Assembly: GCA_947846985.1 (NCBI GenBank)
Contig: CANTUZ010000025.1
Coordinates: 1,858,100-1,922,099, forward strand
DNA: 64,000 bases
DNA from: Fratercula arctica
Taxonomy: Eukaryota; Chordata; Aves; Charadriiformes; Alcidae
Direction: 5' to 3'
The position numbers and the translations under genes were made by a program. Position 1 is the first letter of the stretch. Each line of letters opens with the position of its first letter. The notes beneath the pieces are model-generated. The model was not told the origin of the DNA. It did not search any database and saw only the letters and a list, made by a program, of their open reading frames with translations. Of the stretch, positions 46,157 through 58,342 are shown in pieces.

Positions 46157-48143
46157 CTAATACTGGTCATGGTATCCGGTAGTCACTTCTTGCAGAAATG
46201 ACTTGGAGGTTCCTTCAAGAGGGTCAGAAGCAAGATCAGGCCTTATGGTCTGTCTGGGGAGCTGCCCGCTGGAAACTGGGGCGGCACTTTTCCTGGAGGG
46301 ATCCCCTTTTGTGGTTGTCCTTCCTTGCAACTCCTGTACCCGTGTCCGCAGGATCCAAGTAGGTTGTCCATCCCACTTCCTCATGTCCTCTCCGTGGTCA
46401 CGCAGGTAGAACCACAGGGTGCCTCGTGGTGTGTACCCTTTGTACACTCTCTCTTGAGTGGGGAAATGCCTGCTCCTAATAGCTGAGAGGCTGGCCCGTA
46501 CAGGTGGGGAGTAGGACATATTCTCTTCAAGTTGCTGGACCTTCTGGGACAGTTTCTCCACAGCTGAGACAAGGGGGGAAGAGAGACTTTCTTCATATCG
46601 CCGGAGCCGGCCAGCCACCTCATCCACCATTGGTCCCTCTTCGCCTTTCCATTCCATTACTGCCAGTGAGTTGGCATATGACGATGGTGCGCTCCGTACA
46701 AACTTCCGGCACATGGGCCTTGTGCAGTGCACCTCATCCGGGTCCGTGGGCAAGTCTGCATTGTCCAAGTCATAATAAATCATCTCCCGCATGGCTATTT
46801 CTCTCAGGTACTGGATACCTCTTTCCATGGTGGTCCACTTGCTTGGGTGACATACAACATCTTCACTGAAGGGGTACCTCTCCCTCACGCCTGACAGGAG
46901 TCGTTTCCAGAGGCTGAGGGCTTGGGTCTTCTTTCCAATTGCCTTGTCAATGCCGCCTTCCCTAGACAGGGATCCCAGCTGCCTGGCTTCCCTGCCCTCT
47001 AGTTCCAGGCTACTGGCCCCGTTATCCCAACACCGAAGCAGCCAGGTGACAATGTGCTCACCTGAAAGTCGGCTAAAATCTTTTCACATATCCCACAGCT
47101 CACTCAAGGATAGGGATTGGGTAATTATCTCTGGTTCTGCCTCTTCCTCCTGTCCTCGTGATGGCCCTGGTTCATCGTCATCTCTTACTAAGCGAACTGA
47201 TTTCTTTGTGTACTTCTTCTTCTGTATGGGGGCAACGGATACTGACACGGGTTGGTTCAGCAGCAGTGGTTGTCACCGGGGTTGGAGTAGCTGCAGTGCC
47301 CGTCGCAGGGGTCACAGTAGCCGCAGTGCCTGTCGCAGGGGTCGCAGTAGCCGCAGTGCCTGTCGCAGCAGCGCCTGCCACAGGGGCCACAGCAGCCGCA
47401 GCGCCTGCCGCAGGGGCCGCAGCGCCTGCTGGTCTGGTCTCTGTCTCTTTCCCCTGAGGGTGCTGCATAACACTGAGCAGTGCCTGGTAGACACTAGCCA
47501 GGGCCCAGCACAGTGCGGTGAGTTGTGCCTCTCTGGAATAGCCACAGCATTTTCCCTTCAGATATTCTACTACTCTATCAGGGTCCTGTAATTGTTCAGG
47601 GGTGAAGTCCCAGACCACTGGAGGTGAGAAGTTCTCTAGGGACCTGCCCATGTTCTCCCACATGCCATGCCACCCCTGACTGTCCAGCCTTGGAGCAGAT
47701 CTCTGGGTGGCAGTCTTAAATAGTCATTTAACCCTAAATGAGACCTGGAACATATTCAGCAGACATAACACTAGGAACATGCTGGTTTGAGCATCCCAAG
47801 GATATGCAAAATTCTCAGAAGCTGTCATACCTGACCCGAAGGAGAAAAGGGAGGCAAAAGAGCTGGGGAAAGTGTCCCCCCCTGTTTCCCCCATAGACTG
47901 GGTGTAATTATTAATGAATTCTGAGAGGTGGTGCCCAATGTACGGACAGGACAGCAATACCACATAGACGCCCCAAAATAACCATCTAACAAGTGATGTT
48001 ATCATATCATAAGTCGATATTGCACAGGACAGTAAAATGATAATCCTCATCCCCCTCCCAGAAGTAACAAATATCATCACAGGGAGTGCATAAGACACAT
48101 AGGAATTTACATAACACAGCCATGAGAACAAACTAAGCAACAT
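46157..48143 (-). pseudogene. gag: ERVL-like copy E gag (several lesions)
   Basis: The first ~325 bases (48143 down to 47818) match copy A within the palindrome. Beyond that it diverges. Lesions include a TGA after FRVK (47724-47726), loss of 8 bases (ccctggtt) near 47250 just after the Ala/Pro/Thr repeat, and a TGA before capsid (ggatatgtg, as in copy C). The capsid part (46888-46160) is open and ends at the conserved UAG. Confidence 0.88.
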
Positions 48144-48247
48144 AGTGACCAGTGACTATTTACCTAACAAATTCGTTTTTTCAAGCTCTAGTTGGATTCT
48201 GTCCTTGTCTCAACCCTTCGAGCCCCACGTTGGGTGCCAAAAAGTAC

Positions 48248-48438
48248 TGTAGTGATTTGGCCTCAGACGGCAACAAAGAAACACGTGTCGCTCGCTCAGC
48301 GCTTCCCAGTACGGGAAGGATCAGAAGAAAAAGGCAAAACTCTTGGGTTGAGACAAAGGCAGTTTAACAGAACAGCAAAGAAAACAAGAAAAACAACAAC
48401 AATAACACGGACAGAGGAATATACAAACGTGATTACGG
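48248..48438 (-). repeat. ERVL-like copy E clipped 5' LTR
   Basis: Mirror of 3977-4167: the last 191 bases of the LTR joined directly to CR1. It lies within the right palindrome arm. Confidence 0.88.
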
Positions 48439-48441
48439 TCA

Positions 48442-51153
48442 CTTTTTAAGATCCATCTCTTAAGAGTGCGGGAGCAGGCAATTCCAAAGTGTCAGAAGTC
48501 AAGCAAGCGGGGCATAAAGCTGGCTTGGCTGAGCAAGGATCTTCTAGAACTTAGGTGGAAAAGGAAAGTGTATGGATATTGGAAGCAAGTACAGGTGATA
48601 TGGGAGGACTACAGAGATGCTGTTTGCCACTCTAAGGAGAAAATTCGTGCAGCCAAAGCTCGATTAGCATTCAAGCTGGCCAGCACTATGAAGGACAGAA
48701 AAAAGGGCCTTTTAAAATATGTTAACAGCAAAGGGAGGATCAGAGATAACATTGGTCTGTTGCTTGATGAGGTCGGTCACCTCACAAATAGGGACGCAGG
48801 CAAAGTGGAGATGTTTAAGACCTTTTTCACCTCTGTTTTTAACACTGATGATGGGCTCTGGGAACCCCAGAGCCCTGTGTTGGAAGACCATGATTGGGGG
48901 AATGATAAACTCCCAGGTGACCCTGAACTTGTTTGACACTTGCTGCTCCAGCTGGATGCGCATAAGTCTATGGGGCCCAATGGGATTCATCCCAGGGTAC
49001 TGAAAGAGCTGGCCGATGTTATTGCGGGCTCTCTCTCCTTTATTTTTCAATGGTCTTGGGAGTCTGGAGAGGTCTCAGTTGACTGGAAGCTGGCAACTTG
49101 TCCCAATTTTCAAGAAGGGAAATAAGGAAGACCCTGGTAATTACAGTCCTGTCAGTCTCACTTCGGTGCCTGGTAAAATTATGGAGAAGGTTATTCTGGG
49201 AGTTATTGAAAAACACTTGAGAGACGATGCAGCCATTGGTCATAGCCAGCATGTGTTCATGAGGGGAAAGTCCTCCTTAACTAACTTAATTTCCTTTTAT
49301 GACAAGGTCACCCATCTAGTTGACCAAGGGAAGCCAGTAGATGTGTTTTGGGGGGATTTTAGCAAAGCTTTTGATACTATCTCTCACAGTATCTTTCCGG
49401 ACAAAATGTCCAGCATGTTGTCCCAAATCTGGGTTCTTTACCCAGTGTGCAAGCCAATAACACACAGGGCAGAGGTATTTCCAAGTTTATTCCATTAATG
49501 CACAGAAATGGGGTGCTTGTCCTAAAATGGGAGCACACCTTAGTTTCAAAAATTTCCCTTTTTATACTCTGATTATTACATATTCTAACAATTAATACAT
49601 ATTCATTGTTATTCTCTTTAATGATTGGTCAAGGTTTCTTCGCTTCCTATGTAAATTAGTGCACAGACTCTGTTTTCTTCTTCCATTGTTCTCTTTTGAG
49701 TAGGTGGTATCATTTGGGTAGGTGGTCAATGAGTCTGTGGTTGCGATCTCCCCCTGCCGAAATTACCTTTTACCTACTTCTCCTCTAATCTTGGCAGCTC
49801 CAGGTGGTTTTTTCGGTTTGCTGACCAGGCCTACAGTTCATCACTCTCTTGACAGGAATATCCTGCTTATTAACAAAGCTACATTGTCTAGTAGTTAGTT
49901 CCTTAATCTAATCTTAGATAAATCATGTCTAGTTACTATTTCTCTATAAATGATCAAATAGGGATGAGGCCGTATAGAGGACTTTTAGCAGCAGCAGGAG
50001 GTTCCCTTGGTTTCTTCGATTACATGTTACATTTCATTTTTATAGTTAATATCAATTTTACTACAACAAGCACACAGCTCGACAAGTCCATAATATGATG
50101 GGTGAGCAATTGGCTGACGGGTAGGGCTCCAAGTTATAGTAAATGGGGTTACATCAGGCTGGCAGCTAGTCACCAGTAGGGTTCCCCAGGGCTCAATTTT
50201 AGGGCCAGTGCTCTTTAATGTTTTTATAAATGATCTGGACACAGGAATCAAATGTACATTAATTAAGTTTGCTGATGATACTAAATTAGGAGGAGCTGTG
50301 GACTCCCTCAAGGGTAGAGAGGCCTTACAGAGAGATCTGTATAGACTAGAGAGCCGGGCAATCACCAACCACATGAAATTTAACAAGAGCAAGTGCTGGA
50401 TTCTCCATCTGGGACAGGGTAATCCTGGTTATACATACAAGTTGGGGTATGAGAGGCTGGAGAGCAGCCCTGTGGAAAGAGATCTGGGGGTCTGGGTTAA
50501 TGGCAAGTTGAATATGAGTCAACAGTGTGCCCTGGCAGCCAAAATGGCCAACCGTATCCTGGGGTGCATCAAGCACAGCATAGCTAGCTGGTCGAGGGAG
50601 GTGATTGTCCCCCTCTACACCGCACTGGTGCAGCCCCACCTCGAGTTCTGTGTGCAGTTTTGGGCGCCTCAATATAAGAAGGACATCAAACTATTAGAGT
50701 GTGCCCAGGGGAGGGTGACCAAGGTGGTGAAAGGTCTTGAGGGCAAGACTTAAGAGGAGTGACTGAGGTCACTTGGTTTGTTTAGCTTGGAGAAGAGAAG
50801 GCTGAGGGGTGACCTCATCACAGTCTACACCTTCCTCAAGAGGGGCAGCAGAGGGGGAGGTGCTGATCTCCTCTCTCTGGTGACCAGCGATAGGACACGA
50901 GGAAAGGGAATTAAGCTGTGTCAGGGGAAGTTCAGATTGGACATTAGGAAAAGGTTCTTCACTGAGAGGGTGGTCGGTCACTGGAACAGGCTCCCCAGGG
51001 AAGTGGTCATGGCACCAAGCCTGTCAGAGTTCAAGGAGCATCTGGATGACGCTCTTAGTCATATGGTTTAGTGTTAGGTAGTCCTGTGAGGAGCAGGGAG
51101 TTGGACTGGATGATCCTTATGGGTCCTTCCCAACTCAAGATATTCTATGAGTC
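48442..51153 (+). mobile_element. CR1 LINE in the right arm, split by a solo LTR
   Basis: Mirror of the left-arm CR1. The linker and RT start lie at 48442-49415, the solo LTR (minus) at 49416-50073, and the RT end plus 3' block at 50074-51153, terminating at the tattctatga tail. Sequence differences from the left arm are minimal, for example R to W in VQVI(R/W)EDYRDAV. Confidence 0.9.
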
Positions 51154-51392
51154 TATTGTCCTCTTTTTATCTTTCTTTTAGGATCCCCCAGTTATTTCTC
51201 CACCTCTGGCATGAGACAGACCAGCACCACATCACAAGAAATCCCCTGTAAGCCTTTTGATGACTTTCATCTATTATTCACTTACCACAAATCCTTGCCA
51301 TTAACAAACTGCATTAAGGGAATCCAAACTTTCAAAGCCACAAATCTTCTAATAATTATGGCTGCTTTATAAATGCTTCAGGATTAGCCATG

Positions 51393-51894
51393 TGTCCTGG
51401 TTTCAGCTGTGAAAGAGTTAATTTTCTTTCTAGTGATTGCTGCGAAATGAATGTCAGTAATACCTATTGGTTTTAGTTGTTGCTAAGTGATATTTACACT
51501 ATTCAAGGACTTTTTTCAGCTTCCCATAGAAGAATAGACAGAACGATGGAATGGCCAATGAAATATTCCATACCATAGATGTCATGCTCAGTATATAAAT
51601 GGGAGTTAGCCATGGGGTGGGAATCCATGATCACTGCTCCAGACAGTGTCAATTCACAGGGCAGTGAGAGTGACCTGTGTCATTATTATTATTGTTATTA
51701 TTATTGTTATTTTTCCTTTTCTGATATTGTTTCTATTAAACTGTCTTTATTTTAACCCATGAGGTTTTTTTTCTCCCTTTCCCCTCCTTTTTTTTTCCCT
51801 CTTTGCCCCCACCTTTCTTGTGGGGGGGAAAAGGGCACAGGGGCGAGCAGGCGGCTGCGTGGTTCTAGTTGCTGGCTGGGGTTAAACCATGACA
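51393..51894 (+). repeat. Solo ERVL-type LTR, right arm
   Basis: Mirror of 521-1023. TGTCCTGGTTTCAGCTG...AACCATGACA ends, TATATAAATGGG TATA-like box. One base shorter in the G-run (7 versus 8). Confidence 0.85.
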
Positions 51895-52414
51895 CCATCT
51901 AATCTGGCTAGAAATTCAAAACTGTTCTTCATTATTGAACCTGCCTGCAAACAGCAAAAAGATTGATAATACTGCCACTGATTTCAATGGTGCAGGAGCA
52001 TTCATTAAACAGCCTCCTCCCAGACACATCAATCCCAGTGGCATAAATTTATGCTGTGCTTCTGTGCCTCCCTCGAGCACACTAATACTAATCCTAGAAG
52101 ACAGCATTGGAGTAAACTTGACTGCAGTCACACTTGGGCTCCTAGCATGCAAACCAAAGACAGTTTTACAACTATCTGCTCTGTAAACTAAGAGTACCTT
52201 TAGTTGCTTTGAAAAACAAGAGCTTATCTAGTCAGCACATTGGCTTCTTCAAAGAGTCTTCAAACTAGTCATACTGGTGCTTTGGTACCAAAGCTTATAG
52301 AATTAGCACAAACTTTGTCAGATGCATTTTCCTATAGGCTCCAAATTATATTTCAAACTGGATATTGTCCTTTCCTGCAGTGGATATGTGAATTCACTTA
52401 CTTTTAACCCATGT

Positions 52415-54026
52415 GCAGATCAAGAGTTTCAATATTCAACAGTGAGAGATAGTATGAGGGGATGGAAGACATACACACAACAGAAGACACTGAAAACAAA
52501 GACAAAAGCTGAAGTAAAAAAATAAAGAAGGTAAAAAATAGTTGCTGTACTACAGACGAGCTGTACAGCTGTTCCAGATCAACTTTTACAGGATGGGGTG
52601 GGGGGTTGCTTAATTTAGTGCAAAGGGCACACTAACCAGAGGCAAAGCCTCCCTCGAAGAAGCAGATAGGCTCTCAAGCAAAACAAAGTTTACAACACAC
52701 CCCCCAAGATATGCAAAGCCCAGAGAAGCAGACTGCAAGGCTCACAAATTTTAATTCCAAGAGTTTCTGCCCATCCCTGCTTCTTACAGAGTGGGTTTAT
52801 TTAGCAGATAAGCCTTTGCTACTTAAAAAAAATCAAAGGCAACAGCATCACAGGTAAAGACATTTCCTTTCCCTTTTTGACTTTCATTTGTCTGTTCTAG
52901 CTGCAGTTGTGCAGGTTTACTTACAGCAGAGACCAGCAGGTATGCATCCGAGGGCTCAGCACCGCTCCTGCTCCCTCCAAATCGGCTTCCTCTGCTCCTC
53001 CACCACTGCCTGAGCCCGCCTGCCTCACCCATAGAACCTCAGCACTTGCAAGAGCTCTTCCAGCTCACTTGCCTCCCCAAGGGAATCGCCATCTCTTGCT
53101 CCAAAGGTGTTACAAATCATGTTTCTGAATTTCAGAGCAGAACCTGGCAGTGACTGCAGGAAAAAAGATGCAAGTCCTGACAGAGGTGTGAAACTAAAAA
53201 TTGCCATTACAAATCATCACATCTACTCGATTATTAGCTTATAACATGTCATATAACTAATTTCCTTCCCCACCCCTTGCTAAGCTTTCACTAAAGGTAT
53301 TGACTGGATTTGTCAGCATGTTCTCACGTAAGACTGAATTCAACTAAACGAAACACAACCAACAATACAGCAGGTATTGGATATCTGCTTAAAAATAACA
53401 AGTAACAACATGTACAGGGAGTCAGTATAACCAGAAATGAGGATGCTCCATAATGTATTTTGTAACTGCTATCTGCACAGAAAAAGCCAGAAGCAGACCA
53501 GCAACTATCTGCAAGTAGCAGGACAACAGCAGAGCACGACAACTATTGACTCTTATTTCATGCACTGGATCAGAGTTTAATCTGAGCAGCAGCCACATAA
53601 ATCCAGAGGGACTCTATTAAAAACCAGTGCAGTGACTCATCCCATGGAGAGAAGCATAAATTCAGAGTCTGGGCATCTATATATTCCTTAAGAAACCCTT
53701 TTCTTTAGTGACAAGAATTTCTTTGCTGGACAAGCTGGGGGGCTGGATCACATCCCTGTGGCAGGATATTTCTACTCCTCTAGCAATGCAGAAGGGTGTT
53801 AGACAGCCCACATGCAATGCCAGAGAAATATTAGCTGCAAATGTGTATGCCAAGCAGCTCCTCTGTAGGCACTTCAATGTAGTGCTATTTTCAATCTTCC
53901 CAAAACAGCCATTGCAACCCACCATATCCTACATCAGCTCTAAGGCTGTCCTAATCCACACAGATCCAAAAACTCCAGCAGCAAAATCTTGACACCCACT
54001 TCCCCCCCCCCCCCCAAAAAAAAAGA
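52415..54026. other. Host DNA, no gene seen
   Basis: Unique-looking DNA outside the right arm. It ends with a homopolymer tract of about 14 C then 9 A (54002-54024) directly before a CR1. No coding signal was found. Confidence 0.45.
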
Positions 54027-54301
54027 GATGGCGTTACAGCATTGGTGGATAAGGGAAGAGCAACTGACATCATCTACCTGGACTTGTGCAAAGCATTTGA
54101 CACTGTCCCGCACAACATCCTTGTCTCTAAATTGGAGACACATGGATTTGATGGATGGACCACTCAATGGATAAAGAACTGGCTGGATGGCCCCACTCAA
54201 AGAGTTGTGATAAACAGCTTGATGTCCAAGTGGCGACCAGTGACGAGTGGCGTTCCTCAGGGGTCAGTACTGGGACCAGTGCTGTTTAACATCTTTGTCA
54301 G
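54027..54301 (+). mobile_element. CR1 LINE, RT part
   Basis: Plus-strand CR1 RT with [16 protein letters not shown] and [19 protein letters not shown]. It is interrupted at the next feature by a solo LTR and resumes at 54949. Confidence 0.92.
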
Positions 54302-54948
54302 TGTTATGGTTTGAGAAAACCCATAACAATTTATTGTCATTTATACAATTATTCTATCACCCAATGACCCCTCCCCACCCACAAAGGGGAACCGGGGAAA
54401 ACAAGGAAACATGAGGGTTGAAATATAAATAGATTTAATAGGATAAGACTAAATAATTAACAATAATACTAAAGGACCAGTATTAATCCCGATACTAATA
54501 TAAGATATACAAGAATTATACTCAGCCAGTTATACCAGCAGGAAGCTGTGCACTCCCAGCAGTGGACAACAGATGTCGGACACTGCGAGTGCAATGGCTT
54601 TGGGAAGAAGGGAAGGTCTCAGGGGTCCGGCACCGGGGCAAGGAGTTCTCTGGACCACTGCCATCAAGAGAGAGAGAGAACTACGCAGCAAACTTTCTAA
54701 TTTACATTGAATGTGACATTCATGATATGAAACAATCCTGTTGGCCAGCCTGGGTCAAGTGCCCAGGCCTCACTCCTCCTCATCCCTGCACCTGGCAAGG
54801 CTCAAAAACACCAAGACCTTGAATCCCACATAGCCTAGCTGGCTATAAAGTAAATATTTTCACAAATTCAGACACCAGAGCCTTCTAAAAGTGCAGTTTT
54901 CCCAAGCATTAGAAGAGAAGTTAGTCCTGTGTCGCTCAACCCAGGACA
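54302..54948 (-). repeat. Solo LTR inserted in CR1
   Basis: A 647-bp minus-strand LTR with TGTCCTGGGTTGAG...AACCATAACA ends. It is flanked by a perfect 5-bp duplication GTCAG (54297-54301 and 54949-54953). Removing it restores the CR1 RT order. Confidence 0.9.
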
Positions 54949-55862
54949 GTCAGCGACATGGACAGTGGGACTGACTGCATCCTCAGCAAGTTTGCTGATG
55001 ACACCAAGCTGTGTGGAGCGGTCAACACACTGGAGGGAAGGGATGCCATCCAGAGGGACCTGGACAGGCTTGAGAGGTGGGCCCGTGGAAACCTCATGAA
55101 GTTCAACCAGGCCAAGTGCAAGGTCCTGCACCTGGGTCACGGCAATCCCAGGCACAAATACAGGCTGGGTGGAGAATGGCTTGAGAGCAGCCCTGAGGAG
55201 AAGGACTTGGGGGTGCTGGTGGATGAAAAGCTCAACATGAGTTGGCAATGTGCACTTGCAGCCCAGAAAGCCAACTGCATCCTGGGCTGCATCAAAAGAA
55301 ACGTGGCCAGCAAGTCGATTCTACCCCTCTACTCCGCTCTGGTGAGACCCCACCTGAAGTACTGTGTCCAGCTCTGGGCCCCCTACATAAGAAGGACATG
55401 GACCTGTTGGAGAGGGTCCAGAGGAGGGCCACAAAGATGATCAGAGGGCTGGAGCACCTATGCTATGAAAACAGACTGAGAGAGTTGGGGTTGTTCAGGC
55501 TGGAGAACAGAAGGCTCCGGGGATACCTTATAGCAGCCTTCCAGTACCTAAAGGGGGCCTACAGGAAGGATGGGGAGGGACTCTTTATCAGGGAGTGGAG
55601 CAATAGGACGAGGGGTAATGGTTTTAAACTGAAAGAGGGGAGATTTAGATTAGATATCAGGAAGAAACTCTTTACTGTGAGGGTGGTGAGACACTGGAAC
55701 AGGTTGCCCAGGGAAGTTGTGGATGCCCCATCCCTGGAAGTGTTCAAGGCCAGGTTGGATGGGGCTTTGAGCAGCCTGGTCTAGTGGAAGGTGTCCCTGC
55801 CCATGGCAGGGGGGTTGGAAATAGACGAACTCTTCCAACCCAAACCATCCTATGATTCTATG
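54949..55862 (+). mobile_element. CR1 LINE, 3' part with tail
   Basis: Continues RT ([20 protein letters not shown]) through the 3' block ([20 protein letters not shown]) to the diagnostic terminus tatgattctatg, followed by an A-run. A frameshift near 55370-55400 breaks the frame. Confidence 0.92.
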
Positions 55863-56639
55863 AAAAAAAAAACGGGCACTTTGCCACCTGCCCCGCAAGA
55901 CCAGGATTTCCTTTCCAGAGTGCAGTGATGGCTCAGAGCCACAGCTGCTCCTTCACAACCCTTTGGGAAGCTTGCCAAAAGCAGCACAGGGCCTTTTTGT
56001 CAGACACGTGCTGTCATTCATCAGGAGGCAATAAGACTGTCCTTGACGCCAGCCAAGACAGGTATCCTCAACCCGGACACCCAGCACAGCAACAACTGTC
56101 CCAGGGACTTCCAGTTTCCACTTCTCCCCTCCTCACCAGCTAAATACCAACCTTACCAACCTTCTGCAGCAAAGAGGCTTCCCCTCCGCCAAATTAAAGC
56201 AGTTCATCACAATAGCAACTTATTTGAAGACAGAAATATCCTCCCCCCACCCCAAACACTAACTACAGACCCTTGTGCTCAATAATAAAGCCAATTGTGG
56301 ATCCTATTTGCTGGCATTTACTCAGGTGAGAAACATCAAAACACACAGTATTCCACTGCTGTGTTAATGGAAGTCATACACAGTGGATAATCTGAACAAA
56401 TTGCTACCCAGCACAACAATAACAAACACTTCAGCAGCCACAGCACCCCAGAAATAAAAAGCAACCATCAATTCCGAAATTCAAAAGGCATCTGTCCCCT
56501 AGCTCTGATGGTGACAATTAGGCATGAGCAGTAAAGGGCGAAGTAAACTTTCCCAAGGTAAAAACAGAATTCATTACGTAACGTCCAAAGTATGCAGCTA
56601 AAGAAGTTATCCAATCAATCACAGTATGGATCAGAATTA
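55863..56639. other. Host DNA, no gene seen
   Basis: About 780 bases of unique-looking sequence, nothing recognised. Confidence 0.45.
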
Positions 56640-57202
56640 AATATTAATAAATAAATATTACTAAGTTAATAAAATAATTAAAAAATGAAATATATACAAT
56701 ATATACAAAACCATATTAAGCTCCAAAGATAATGATCATGTCACTGGCAGGCACTGGGGAAGTCCCAGGCTGGAGTCAGCACCGGGTGGGAACTGGATTC
56801 CAGATCTGGATTCAGGAACCCACGGATTGGGATAAAAGGCAGATGAACAGACAAAGTCCTCCTCGGACGTCGGCCATTGAAGAAACAGTTGACCCTTTGC
56901 TCCCTCAGCTTTTATACTGAGCATGATGCAGATGGGATGGAATACCCTGTTGGTCAGTTTTGGGTCACCTGTCCTGTCCCCTCCTCCCTGCAGGTGGGAC
57001 CCCTCTACGCTTTTCTGCTTCCGACCCTCCAATGGGGCAAATAACAAAGTTAGCTGGCCTTGGTTGTTATAGCAATAAATATAAGCAAGAGCCTCTCTGC
57101 CTACCATTCCTTGGCACAAACTGTAAACATTGGTCTTCTCACTCTGAGAGCAAACAGTTTTCGGCACAACATGCTGTTAGTTTCAGAGAGTTAGAAGAGG
57201 CC
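56640..57202 (-). repeat. Truncated LTR, minus strand
   Basis: Same family as 34669-35447 (shared ccaggcactggggaagtccc-like and tataaaagctgagg-like segments). It lacks the U3 start, because it stops at ...gagttagaagaggc where the ERVK-like LTR begins, and it lacks the U5 end. The missing part is not found on the far side of the provirus. Confidence 0.8.
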
Positions 57203-57521
57203 TGTGGCAGATCTACGAGCAGAGGCCTGCGTACGGCCAAGGACACAGTGAGCAGAGCACACAGAAAGAGGAACGCAGATATCAATACGGATGGAACGAA
57301 AAGGAACTGGTTCAATCTAAACATGGAACAAGAAAACAGCTTCGCGTGCTTATCTTGGTGGGAACTGAATAAGGCGACTGGGTTAGTGATGTGAAATATG
57401 TGTATACTTGCCTAGCAGGTGCATGGAAAGTTTTAGAGCTCGGGTATAAAAGCTGAGGCCTGAGAAGCAATAAACGATTTTGTGCTCATTACAGCCAGAG
57501 TCCGTGCCTCAATACACCACA
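57203..57521 (+). repeat. ERVK-like provirus 5' LTR
   Basis: A 319-bp LTR with TGTGGCAGATC...CACCACA ends, a TATA box at 57445-57451 and AATAAA at 57469-57474. It differs from the 3' LTR at about 10 of 319 positions (3%), so the insertion is not brand new. Confidence 0.93.
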
Positions 57522-57523
57522 AA

Positions 57524-57541
57524 TGGTGCCCGAATCGGGTT
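57524..57541 (+). other. ERVK-like primer binding site
   Basis: TGGTGCCCGAATCGGGTT starts 2 bases after the LTR, as expected. It resembles a lysine tRNA site only in part (about 13 of 18), so the tRNA is not assigned. Confidence 0.6.
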
Positions 57542-57701
57542 TAAAAGAACAAGGATTAAAAGGAACAGAGATATGAAGTACTAATTATCCAGTGGTGTAC
57601 CCGTGGCTGGACGGAGGAATTCATACTGAGAGCTCTCTAACAATTTCTTTCATCGCCGTTCGCTGGACGAAAAAGGTGAGCAGCCGCGGTAGATATTAAA
57701 A

Positions 57702-58342
57702 ATGGGACAAACAGCTACTCGAGAACAGAAATTGCAACTTGAACTTCTGCAGCGCACTTTCACAGAACAGGGCTTTAAAGTGGCCTCTGTCAAATTAGTA
57801 ACTTTGCTTGTATGGATACGTGATTATTGCTCATGGTTCCCTGAAGGGGGGGTCCTACGATTTAGCTCACTGGCAAAAAGTGGGGGAGGAATTGTAAATG
57901 TGGGAGACGCTGCGCTTGTCCTTGCCAGAAGGAATACTAGTTACTTGGCGAACTGTATACACTGCCATATGAACACTGCATCCCGCAGAGCAAGAGGAAC
58001 CTCAGTCTTTTGAAATGATACCCCCAGTTGCAGACCCTCAGCCTGAATCTGCTGAAATTCCCAATCCTGCAGAACATTACCAAAAGCAGAATTCAGGAGG
58101 CGAAGAGCCAGAAGATCCCTTTGATCCTGATCCAATAAATCCAGAGACTGAACCTGATTTATGTCCACCTTTAACCCCAATTAAAGCTATGGCTGCATCT
58201 GCTCCAATTGCGGAGGAGATTTTACAGCAACAGCGACGAAAGTTGTTATCGCGCTCCTCCATTCTTAACCCTCCTCCATTTGCGCCAGGTACCACGTCTG
58301 TTCCTCCTTCTCAACCGCTTATACGTGCGCAGCCAGAATCGG
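57702..58342 (+). pseudogene. gag: ERVK-like gag fragment (matrix and proline-rich part)
   Basis: Starts MGQTATREQKLQLELLQ, a classic myristoylated matrix start, followed by a helical matrix domain (LVTLLVWIRDYCSWFP). A frameshift near 58010 precedes an acidic, proline-rich stretch (PEDPFDPDPINPETEPD, PPPFAPG). Homology stops near 58342. Capsid, nucleocapsid, protease and most of RT are missing. Confidence 0.85.

Larger units (their letters stand above)
47818..52414 (-). repeat. Right arm of the inverted repeat
   Basis: This is the mirror of 1-4597. In this orientation it contains the clipped ERVL LTR (48248-48438), CR1 blocks (48442-49415 and 50074-51153), a solo LTR (49416-50073), an ERVL solo LTR (51393-51894) and unique DNA to 52414. 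The inner limit lies inside gag of ERV copy E. Beyond it, toward lower coordinates, copy E differs from copy A about as much as any other family member does. Confidence 0.93.

Noticed and set aside
1..52414. Terminal inverted repeats of one giant DNA transposon
   Set aside because: The arms contain nested, separately inserted LINE and LTR elements, and the inner boundary lies inside an ERV gene. A duplicated segment explains it better.
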